Part shown: positions 7,022 to 13,451 of the stretch, one piece after another
Position numbering within the stretch: the first letter of the stretch is position 1
Layout: each line of letters opens with the position of its first letter
NCBI GenBank assembly: GCA_002405525.1
Contig: DHLY01000079.1
Location: 17,483-38,802, forward strand
Source: Proteobacteria bacterium UBA4656
Lineage (GTDB): Bacteria > Pseudomonadota > Gammaproteobacteria > Xanthomonadales > Ahniellaceae
DNA length: 21,320 bases
Direction of reading: 5' to 3'
Position numbers and translations under genes: made by a program
The notes under the pieces: model-generated
What the model was told of the DNA's origin: nothing
The model's input: the letters and a program-made list of their open reading frames with translations, nothing else
The model's database searches: none

Positions 7022-8002
7022 ATGTCGAGCATGGCGGGTAGAGCCGGAACCGGGACGGATGCCGTGCGCAGCAAGCGGCACGGAATGCGCATCGCCAAGA
7101 CCGCAGCCGGCACGACCATCGTGGCAGTCGCGATCGCCTATATCGGATCGACCCTGTCGGGGTCCTGGACGGACATCCGATCTGCGACCGCAGCGCTCGG
7201 CTGGCGGGAGATCGTGTTGTCCACGGTCACGCTGATCCCCATGTACATCGCCCAGGCTGCCTACCACGTCCTGTCGCTGGAATCACTGTCCACCGCGGAG
7301 AGACCGACAGCAGGGCGACTCGCGGCGATGACCATCTACATGCAGGCGCAGATCGTCCGCTACCTTCCTGGCAAGATCTGGGGCGTCGTCTACCAGGCCC
7401 ATGCGATGAACGCGTCACATCCTCCCACCCGGGTGGTGGCTGCCAACCTGTTCCAGAACTTCACGACCCTCTGGATGGCAGTCGGTATCTCGATCTCGAT
7501 CATCGGAGCCCACCTCGGCGGTCCCGCGTGGCTGCTCGGCATTCCGGCGACCGTCGCGGCGCTCGAGGCCCTGCACCGATCGAGACTGCCCGGGCACCTG
7601 ATCGGAATGGCGGCCAGGGTGCCGGGTCTGCGAAACCTCTCCGCCGACATCGGATGGGTCCCGACCAGCCGACGCGGACTCCTCACCTCGCTGCTGTCAA
7701 TGGAGTGGGGCTTCTTCGCGCTCGGCATGGGCGTGCTGTTCGGAGCCATCCTTTCCGCTCGCGAAGCGATCGTTGCGACTGCTTGGTATGCCGGCGCTTC
7801 GATCATTTCGCTGGCGGCGGTGATGGTGCCGGCGGGTATCGCCGTGCGGGAGGCCTTGTTCATCGGCGGCAACGAGTTGGTCACCGCCGGGGCAGCGCAG
7901 CTGACCGTGCTGGCGGTGGCAGCGCGATGCATCCTGCTCACCGCCGAGATTGGGACGGCGGTTCTGTTGAACGCGACCCGCTGGGCGCAACGCCATGAGT
8001 GA
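7022..8002 (+). CDS. YbhN / LPG-synthase-transmembrane-domain family protein
   Basis: A 326-residue polytopic inner-membrane protein of about eight hydrophobic segments. The segment RYLPGKIWGVVYQAH is the hallmark of the YbhN/UPF0104 group, related to the membrane half of lysyl-phosphatidylglycerol synthase (MprF), where this part moves lipid across the bilayer. In glycan clusters such proteins often sit beside glycosyltransferases, and a lipid-linked intermediate flippase role is possible here, but that is inferred. It lies 11 bp after the aminotransferase gene and overlaps the next gene by 8 bases. The start is uncertain: ATG at 7022 or 7031, or at 7085, which removes a charged 21-residue N-terminal stretch and starts just before the first helix. 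There is no catalytic aminoacyl-transfer domain, so it does not make lysyl-PG by itself. Confidence 0.78.
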   Translation: MSSMAGRAGTGTDAVRSKRHGMRIAKTAAGTTIVAVAIAYIGSTLSGSWTDIRSATAALGWREIVLSTVTLIPMYIAQAAYHVLSLESLSTAERPTAGRLAAMTIYMQAQIVRYLPGKIWGVVYQAHAMNASHPPTRVVAANLFQNFTTLWMAVGISISIIGAHLGGPAWLLGIPATVAALEALHRSRLPGHLIGMAARVPGLRNLSADIGWVPTSRRGLLTSLLSMEWGFFALGMGVLFGAILSAREAIVATAWYAGASIISLAAVMVPAGIAVREALFIGGNELVTAGAAQLTVLAVAARCILLTAEIGTAVLLNATRWAQRHE

Positions 8003-8756
8003 CTACATCGTACGCATCCGGCGCCATTGGGAATCGCTGTCGCAGCTCGATCCCGACACGTCGATCATCGACCCCAATGACCGGCGCGGCGAGAAGAACC
8101 GATACATCGCATGGCTGCGGGACCGGGCCTTCAAGGCGGCGCTCACTCGCGTCGACGCGGACGGAGCGGACCGCTTTGAGGTCGTGCTCGACTATGGCTG
8201 CGGATCCGGAAGCGCATCACTGCCGCTGCTGCGCGACGGCCGAGTCGTCGTCGGGATCGACATTGCCCAAGGACTGCTGGCCCAGGCTGCCCGAAGATGC
8301 GCCACCTATCCATGCATCTTCGCCAGGTCGGACGGCGTCAGCCTGCCGCTTCGCCGATCATCGGTCGATGCCGTGGTGACCTATGGCGTGCTGATCTACC
8401 TGCTCGATGATGCGGACGCCGAACAACTCCTGCGCGAGATCAGGGCCAGCATGAGGCCTGGAGCGCTGATCGTGATCATCGAGCAGGCGAAGCGGCGGCA
8501 CGGGCTGTCTAACGACGGGATAAAGGTGTTCCGCACTCCTGCTGAGTGGAAGGCGCTGCTGGAGGCCGCAGGCTTCGTCGTCGATCGGACGGCGATCATG
8601 CGGAGCGGAAGGTTCCCGCTGGTCCCACTGATCCGGACCGGTATCGTTCCTCGAGCGCTGTGGCCACTGATCGCGATGCTGGAAGGATGGTTCGTGCGTG
8701 CGGTCGGCATTCCGCCCTGGGATTACGTCGACCTCGTTCTCGAAGCGCACAGCTGA
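7995..8756 (+). CDS. Class I SAM-dependent methyltransferase
   Basis: A 253-residue protein with a Rossmann-type methyltransferase core. Motif I is VLDYGCGSGS (64-73), the acidic residue that binds the SAM ribose is Asp89 (VGIDIA), and the post-motif region VDAVVTYGVLIYLLDD is in place. The last third has a hydrophobic stretch (about 205-240) that may contact the membrane or shape the substrate pocket. Its ATG lies within the end of the preceding gene (ATGAGTGA), giving coupled translation, and it closes the plus-strand operon. The substrate is unknown; a sugar or lipid-linked sugar is likely from the neighbours. Confidence 0.85.
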   Translation: MSDYIVRIRRHWESLSQLDPDTSIIDPNDRRGEKNRYIAWLRDRAFKAALTRVDADGADRFEVVLDYGCGSGSASLPLLRDGRVVVGIDIAQGLLAQAARRCATYPCIFARSDGVSLPLRRSSVDAVVTYGVLIYLLDDADAEQLLREIRASMRPGALIVIIEQAKRRHGLSNDGIKVFRTPAEWKALLEAAGFVVDRTAIMRSGRFPLVPLIRTGIVPRALWPLIAMLEGWFVRAVGIPPWDYVDLVLEAHS

Positions 8757-8966
8757 GCATTTTCTGGTCGCGAGCTCTGGCCGCAGCCGCCGCGCGCGGG
8801 CGGCGAAGACCGCAGGCCACCGGCGGCCGGGCTCAGTGCACTGGAGCCGGCCACACTCGCCGCGGTGAGGCAGGCGGCATCGGCGTGGAATGCCGCGCCA
8901 CCACGCCGCGGACGCCCGGCGACGCGGGGCGCGGCCCGGCGCGGACCGCGGCGACGGTGATCGCAC
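8757..8966. other. Convergent intergenic region with an imperfect palindrome
   Basis: The two glycan operons end facing each other here. Bases 8825-8834 pair with 8844-8852 (9 bp, one bulged G) around AGTGCACTG, itself nearly self-complementary. A smaller hairpin lies near 8788-8806. Neither has a T-run. The region could end transcription from both sides; no gene is seen in it. Confidence 0.4.
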
Positions 8967-9839
8967 TCACTCACGGCGCACACCCGCGCGGAACCTCATC
9001 GCCCTGCGGAACATCGAGGACAAAGTGTATGCAAGTTCGAAGGCGCGTGCCCTCAGCGGGCGGATTGCAACGTCATGGACCACGATGTCGACGGGTCGCC
9101 CCCCCCATGCAACCTTGTAGTCGACCAAGGACCGCTGGGCGGGTGGCGACGGGAGGAAGTCGAAGGACTCCAGCCCTTCGGACTTCGCTTCCCTGAGCAT
9201 CGACAGGAACAACGCGTCGGATGGATAGAGCGCACGCACCGCCGGATCATGTCCGCCGTGCAGATATACGCCTAGGGAACCGATGCGTCCCGTACAGACG
9301 AAGCCGCAGGGAACGCCATCGATTTCCGCGACGAGCGCCGCGTGCGGCGCGATCGCCTCGAAGTAGGCGCGTGAGTAGCGCAGGCTTCCGCCGTGCCGCA
9401 GGACGGTGGCCCGATACAGCCGGTAAGCGATCTCGCCGTCCGGCGAGGTTCCCCGGCGCACCGTGAGCCTCGACCGACTGCTGCGATTTCGCGCGCGGCG
9501 CGCCTTCTCGATTCTCGATTCGTCCCAGTCCGCGAGGCTTTCGATCCTCACGCCCTGCAGCCGATGCGCGGCAAGGGTCCCCACACTCTGGGGCTCCGAG
9601 TCGCACTGCAGGCGGACCACGTCGGCGCCGATCTCCCTCGCGACTGCAAGCAAGGTCCGCAGTCGCTCGCGATCGACCGGGCCCATGCCGAACGGGAAGT
9701 CCGGGTACGCGATCCTGAACGGTCCGGCGCGGAACAGCGCAAGGTATTCCGCCCCGGCAGATCTCGCGGTTGCGCGCAGATCCGCACCCAGCCCGACCCT
9801 CAACGCCGAGATCCACGCGTCAGATTGCAGGTCGATCAT
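8967..9839 (-). CDS. FemAB/GNAT-like acyl or aminoacyl transferase
   Basis: A 290-residue soluble protein. The basic cluster near 111-128 (IEKARRARNRSSRSRLTVRRG), followed by an acceptor-binding region, the GNAT-like core around 165-225 (LVAEIDGVPCGFV ... LYPSDALFLSMLREA) and the closing YKVAWGG (241-247), match the FemAB / BioF2-like acetyltransferase layout. Related proteins move an amino acid from tRNA to a peptidoglycan side chain, or an acyl group to a sugar amine. With an aminotransferase gene in the same cluster, N-acylation or aminoacylation of an amino sugar is a reasonable guess, not a demonstrated role. It is the last gene of the minus-strand operon, 26 bp after the preceding gene. 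The ATG at 9839 lacks an obvious ribosome binding site. Confidence 0.72.
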   Translation of the reverse strand: MIDLQSDAWISALRVGLGADLRATARSAGAEYLALFRAGPFRIAYPDFPFGMGPVDRERLRTLLAVAREIGADVVRLQCDSEPQSVGTLAAHRLQGVRIESLADWDESRIEKARRARNRSSRSRLTVRRGTSPDGEIAYRLYRATVLRHGGSLRYSRAYFEAIAPHAALVAEIDGVPCGFVCTGRIGSLGVYLHGGHDPAVRALYPSDALFLSMLREAKSEGLESFDFLPSPPAQRSLVDYKVAWGGRPVDIVVHDVAIRPLRARAFELAYTLSSMFRRAMRFRAGVRRE

Positions 9840-9865
9840 GGGATGCGTGCGGAAACGCGTAACGG

Positions 9866-10609
9866 TCAGATTTTACGTAGGACATAGACGAACCCGGGCA
9901 GGAGCGGCTGCATGGCCCGCTCGACGATGCCGGGCATCGAAGCGGCCGCGCGCATCGCAAGCCCCGTATCGCCAAGGTCAACCCCTGCGCGCGCGCGCGC
10001 GGCGAATGCGGATCGGGCCGAGAAGCCGGTGCGCCCAAACAGCCTGCGCAAACGCCAGAAGTCCAGCGAGTGCGCATCGAGATCCCGATGTCGTTCGCCG
10101 CCCACCCACTGCAGCAGCCGGATCGCGGCGGCGCGTGGAATCCAGTGCACGAACGGAAGGTGGACGTGGGGCTCGATCGGCCACAGCAGGTTGGGACCGG
10201 CGAAGTAGCAGATTCCGCCAGACCGCAGGACCCTATGGATGCAGGCCAGCAGATCGGGTGGGGAATCGACGTGCTCGTAGACCTGATTGCACACCGCGAC
10301 GTCCACGCTCGCCGGCGACAAGATCGCCGCGAGATCGCGGTACGACCCAGCATGAAACCGCAGATTGGCGTGCGCGCGGGACAAGTCCGGCCAGCGAGAC
10401 CACGCTTCGGGATCGATGCCGACGATCCGGTCGACGCGGCCGGCGAGATCGGCAGCGATGGCTCCGCTGCCGCAGCCGACGTCGACCCAGGTACCGCGCA
10501 GGACTTCGGCACCCTCGATCGCAAGAAGCGTGTGCAGGATGCCCTGCGCCTTTTCCTCGCGCTGCTCCGCGCCCCACCGGGGATCGACTTTGCTTGGCGG
10601 GTCAACCAT
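9866..10609 (-). CDS. Class I SAM-dependent methyltransferase
   Basis: A 247-residue methyltransferase. Motif I VDVGCGSGAIA lies at 42-52, the SAM-binding acid is Asp66 (VGIDPE), and CNQVYEHVDSP (107-117) is the post-motif seen in enzymes of the UbiG/Methyltransf_11 type. The reading frame stays open further upstream to 10909, but that part is an Arg/Cys-rich shadow of the neighbouring glycosyltransferase. The start at 10609 was chosen because it overlaps that gene's stop by 8 bases (ATGGTTGA), with GGAAGG about 11 bases before it. A (GC)7 run at 9987-10000 lies near the 3' end. The methyl acceptor is unknown. Confidence 0.85.
   Translation of the reverse strand: MVDPPSKVDPRWGAEQREEKAQGILHTLLAIEGAEVLRGTWVDVGCGSGAIAADLAGRVDRIVGIDPEAWSRWPDLSRAHANLRFHAGSYRDLAAILSPASVDVAVCNQVYEHVDSPPDLLACIHRVLRSGGICYFAGPNLLWPIEPHVHLPFVHWIPRAAAIRLLQWVGGERHRDLDAHSLDFWRLRRLFGRTGFSARSAFAARARAGVDLGDTGLAMRAAASMPGIVERAMQPLLPGFVYVLRKI
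9987..10000. repeat. (GC)7 dinucleotide run inside a methyltransferase gene
   Basis: Seven uninterrupted GC units lie in the 3' part of the methyltransferase gene and are read as Ala-Arg-Ala-Arg. The frame is intact. Gain or loss of one unit would shift the frame of the last 40 or so residues. Confidence 0.8.
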
Positions 10610-11747
10610 GGGCTTGGTTCGCCTTCCGGATCGATTCGGCGAATGAACGCGCCTGCGCGTCGACGTCGAAGCGCATCGCGAGGCTTTCGATCGCTGCTTC
10701 GTGGTGCCCGCAGTGGAGGCTCGCGCGCAGCGCGCGCGCGAAAGCGTCGCCCGTGACCGCATCCGCGAGCCAGCCGGTGCCATCGGACAACAGAGTCGGT
10801 AGATCGCCAACCGGCATCGACACCACTGGCAGGCGATAGGCCATCGCATCGGAGAACACCACCGGGATGCTCTCGATCCGCGATGGCAGGAGCAGTCGAT
10901 CCGCAGCACCCAAGGCTTCCGAGGCCTGCCGGCGATCGAGGAAGCCGCTCAGGCGCACGGGTCTGCCGGCCTTCTGCAGTCGAGCGCAGCGGGTCTCGAC
11001 CATGGGCTGCAAAGGCCCTCCGCCTGCGACGTGGACATCGGCGATCGCCGCCCAGGCGCCCTCGTCGAGGCAGTCCAGGGCATCGAACAGCAGATCGATG
11101 CCCTTGTTTGTGTGCCAGCGGCCAAGGAACAGGTAGCGGAAAGGAGGCTGCAGGCGTATCGGGTCGCTGCGGACCCCGTCCAGCCGCCTGCAACTGGCCA
11201 TGAAGGCAAACCGCCGATTGCAGATCGCCTCGGCGTCGCGCGCGAGTTGCAGGCCGTCGGCGAAGGCGCCGGCCGCGTCGCTGCATACCCCGGACAGAAT
11301 GCTACCGACCACCGGCAGGCGGCCCAGCGACCAGATGTCGCTGCCAAGAGCCCATACCGAGTACGGAACGCCCTTGGCACGCTGCAGGGCGCGCGCAGCC
11401 CAACCGGACGGCAGAGCCCAGAGCGCCAGCGTGTGCGCGACCCGGTCATCGGCGTCGGCCGCAAGCACCTGCCGCTTCAGCGAATGGAGCGTCCGCGCGA
11501 TCGCCGCCCAGTGCCACGGCGCGAACGGCGACAGCAAGGACAACGGCCGGGCTCCTGCCGCGAAGCGCCAGATTGGCACCCCGGGGCCCGCTTCGACCCT
11601 TGCGGATAACCCGGGGCCGACCACACGCACCGGCATCCGGTGCGCCATGGCGGCGGCAAAATCGGCCACGAACGCACCAGCCGCCTCGCTGCCGTCGGAC
11701 GAGATCGGGTAGGAGGTTGACACGATTAGCAGCGTGTCGCGGATCAC
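10602..11747 (-). CDS. GT4-family glycosyltransferase
   Basis: A 381-residue cytoplasmic GT-B-fold glycosyltransferase that should move a sugar from a nucleotide donor to a growing glycan. The C-terminal nucleotide-sugar domain starts at YLFLGRWHTNKGIDLLFDAL (205-224), has the glycine loop AGGGPL (241-246), and ends with the GT4 signature LPSRIESIPVVFSDAMAYRLPV (288-309). In the usual EX7E pair the second Glu is Asp here (Glu292, Asp300), a conservative change. The N-terminal domain is less typical, but STSYPISSDGSEAAGAF (10-26) fits the Gly-rich acceptor-side loop. It starts with GTG, overlapping the previous gene's stop (GTGA), and its own stop overlaps the next ATG. Linkage and sugar are unknown. 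Confidence 0.88.
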   Translation of the reverse strand: MIRDTLLIVSTSYPISSDGSEAAGAFVADFAAAMAHRMPVRVVGPGLSARVEAGPGVPIWRFAAGARPLSLLSPFAPWHWAAIARTLHSLKRQVLAADADDRVAHTLALWALPSGWAARALQRAKGVPYSVWALGSDIWSLGRLPVVGSILSGVCSDAAGAFADGLQLARDAEAICNRRFAFMASCRRLDGVRSDPIRLQPPFRYLFLGRWHTNKGIDLLFDALDCLDEGAWAAIADVHVAGGGPLQPMVETRCARLQKAGRPVRLSGFLDRRQASEALGAADRLLLPSRIESIPVVFSDAMAYRLPVVSMPVGDLPTLLSDGTGWLADAVTGDAFARALRASLHCGHHEAAIESLAMRFDVDAQARSFAESIRKANQAHG

Positions 11748-12448
11748 GGTCGTCGCATAACCACTTCAAGGCCTCCGGGCATTGCGTCCCAACGGGGCCA
11801 CAGCGCGTCCAGAACCACGGCCGTCAGGTTGCGGGCCAGCACCGCGAGCACCGCCGGGGACAGGAGCAGGGCCAGCCGCCAACGTGGCCCCGCCTGCAGT
11901 GGTCCCGCGATCGCAAGGCAGGCAAGCAGGCCCGCGGTGCGCAAGGCCGAACCTCGGGCCCGAACCGCTTCGATCTCTAGTCCCACGGCAGCGGCACTGC
12001 GTCGCCACGCGCTTTCGGTCCATCGCTGGTAATCGTGCGGCGCATCGTGTATCGGGTAGAGGAAGGGCATGGACTGGAACGCACGCCCGCCCGGGCGCAG
12101 TACCCGGGCCATTTCGTGCAGCGCCTGCTCGGGTTCGCGCACATGTTCCAGCACTTCGAGGCACACAACTCCGTCGAACGAGCAGTCGCGAAAAGGCAGC
12201 CGGCTCGCGTCGCCGAACACCTGCGGTCTGGCGCCATAAAGCGCGCCGCCCGTCACCGGATGGTCGAGCCCGACGTAGGTCACATCGCGCGAGAGATGGC
12301 GCGCGATCCACTGGTCGGCAGCACCGACATCGAGGATCACGCCCCGCAGCCGGTCCAGACCTGGCGGCGGCCGGCGCGCGCCGAGCAGCCACTGCGGATG
12401 CAACGGGGTGCACACGAAACGGCGCGCGACCTCGCGCAACGCGCTCAT
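11744..12448 (-). CDS. Class I SAM-dependent methyltransferase with hydrophobic C-terminus
   Basis: A 234-residue Methyltransf_11-type enzyme. Motif I is VILDVGAADQWIA (37-49), looser than usual because GCGSG is replaced by GAADQ. Asp62 (VGLDHP) should hold the SAM ribose, and FDGVVCLEVLEHV (91-103) is the usual acceptor-side strand and helix. The PFLYPIHDAPHDYQRWT segment (128-144) is common in methyltransferases of surface-glycan clusters. After residue 170 two hydrophobic stretches suggest membrane attachment, which would suit a lipid-linked substrate. The ATG overlaps the stop of the GT2 gene upstream (ATGA), and its own stop overlaps the GTG of the GT4 gene. Confidence 0.82.
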   Translation of the reverse strand: MSALREVARRFVCTPLHPQWLLGARRPPPGLDRLRGVILDVGAADQWIARHLSRDVTYVGLDHPVTGGALYGARPQVFGDASRLPFRDCSFDGVVCLEVLEHVREPEQALHEMARVLRPGGRAFQSMPFLYPIHDAPHDYQRWTESAWRRSAAAVGLEIEAVRARGSALRTAGLLACLAIAGPLQAGPRWRLALLLSPAVLAVLARNLTAVVLDALWPRWDAMPGGLEVVMRRP

Positions 12449-13305
12449 CCGTCCCGCGTCCGCGCGTAGGTCAGGGACGTGATCTGGTCCGATATCAGGC
12501 CAATCAGGAACACGATCACGGCAGCACTCAGCAGCAGCGCACTCATGTTGGTGAAGCGTCCCTGGACGGCGAAGGTGTAGGCGTAGTTGGCGAGACCGAG
12601 CGCGGCGAAGCCCGCGCTCACCGGCAGGAACAGTTTCAACGGCGCGTAGAGCGTCGCGATGCGCAGGATGATGATGACGAAGCGCACGCCGTCACGCAGC
12701 GGCCGGATGTGGCTCTTGCCGATGCGCTGCGCTACGTCGACGGGGACGTAGTCCACGGCGTAGGCGCTGCGGAAGAAGGCCATGGTGATCGTGGTGGGGT
12801 AGGAGAATCCGTTCGGCAGCAGGTGCAGGAACTCGCGGAACTTCGACGCCCTGACCGCGCGGAAGCCGGAAGTCAGGTCGGCGATGCGGTGCTCCACCAT
12901 CCAGCTCGCCAGCCGGTTGTAGAAGCCGTTCGCGAGGCTGCGGCCGGCGCTCGCCTGGCCGGACCGGTCCCGCGCGCCGACCACCATGTCGAATCCTTCC
13001 GCGAGCCGCCCGAGCAACCTCGGGATGGCCTCGGGGGGATGCTGGCCGTCGGCGTCCATGAACACCAAGACCTCGCCGCCTGCGGCCCGGGCGCCGCTCT
13101 TGATCGCCGCCCCGTTGCCCATCGAGTAGCGGTGCCGCACGACGCGCGCACCGGCGGCGGCGGCGACCACGGGCGTATCGTCGGTGGATCCGTCGTCCAC
13201 CACCACGATATCGGCCTCCGGAGCGGCCGCCCGCAGCCTCGCGAGCAACTCGCCAAGAGCGGCGGACTCGTTCTTCGCCGGAATCACGACCGACAGCGAC
13301 GGCAT
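12445..13305 (-). CDS. GT2-family polyprenyl-phosphate sugar synthase-like glycosyltransferase
   Basis: A 286-residue GT-A-fold enzyme of the DPM1/GtrB/ArnC type. It has the opening VIPAKNES, the nucleotide-binding VVVDDGSTDDT (34-44), the metal-binding DAD of VFMDADGQHPPEA (81-93) and a RIADLTSGFRAVR acceptor segment. Two membrane helices close the protein (about 213-245 and 252-276). Family members with these C-terminal helices load a sugar from a nucleotide onto undecaprenyl phosphate on the cytoplasmic face, making the donor that GT-C enzymes use in the periplasm. Two GT-C-like proteins are encoded nearby, so a shared pathway is likely. A good ribosome binding site (AGGAG, about six bases before the ATG) marks it as first gene of the five-gene minus-strand operon. 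It is divergent from pilB. Confidence 0.88.
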   Translation of the reverse strand: MPSLSVVIPAKNESAALGELLARLRAAAPEADIVVVDDGSTDDTPVVAAAAGARVVRHRYSMGNGAAIKSGARAAGGEVLVFMDADGQHPPEAIPRLLGRLAEGFDMVVGARDRSGQASAGRSLANGFYNRLASWMVEHRIADLTSGFRAVRASKFREFLHLLPNGFSYPTTITMAFFRSAYAVDYVPVDVAQRIGKSHIRPLRDGVRFVIIILRIATLYAPLKLFLPVSAGFAALGLANYAYTFAVQGRFTNMSALLLSAAVIVFLIGLISDQITSLTYARTRDG

Positions 13306-13451
13306 GGGCTCACTCCTGTTGCGGCGTCCGGCGGTTCACCGGGGCCGCGTGCGCGTCACCATCGTAAACGTTCAACCGGCGCCTTAGCCAGTTCTTTCAA
13401 GTCCCTGTTTGCTGTACCTTTCAGGGTTCAGAAGCCTGCGGGACCCTGGCG
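13306..13451. promoter_or_regulatory. Divergent promoter region between the glycan operon and pilB
   Basis: 146 bp that should carry promoters in both directions. Toward pilB, TTCTTT (13392-13397) and TACCTT (13415-13420) are 17 bp apart, a weak sigma-70-like pair. There is no sigma-54 motif like that of pilA, so pilB is probably not directly under PilR. CTTTCA occurs twice (13395-13400 region and 13418-13423 region). Confidence 0.3.

Noticed and set aside
8757..8966. A small gene between the two converging operons
   Set aside because: Frames crossing the region are Arg/Ala-rich shadows without a ribosome binding site or a recognisable protein pattern.
10610..10909. Upstream extension of the methyltransferase frame
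   Set aside because: The extra 100 residues are Arg/Cys-rich and lie over the GT4 gene. The ATG at 10609 gives a normal N-terminus.
13392..13420. Sigma-70-like promoter for pilB
   Set aside because: Spacing is right (17 bp), but both boxes match the consensus poorly, so it is mentioned only in the intergenic entry and not called as a promoter.
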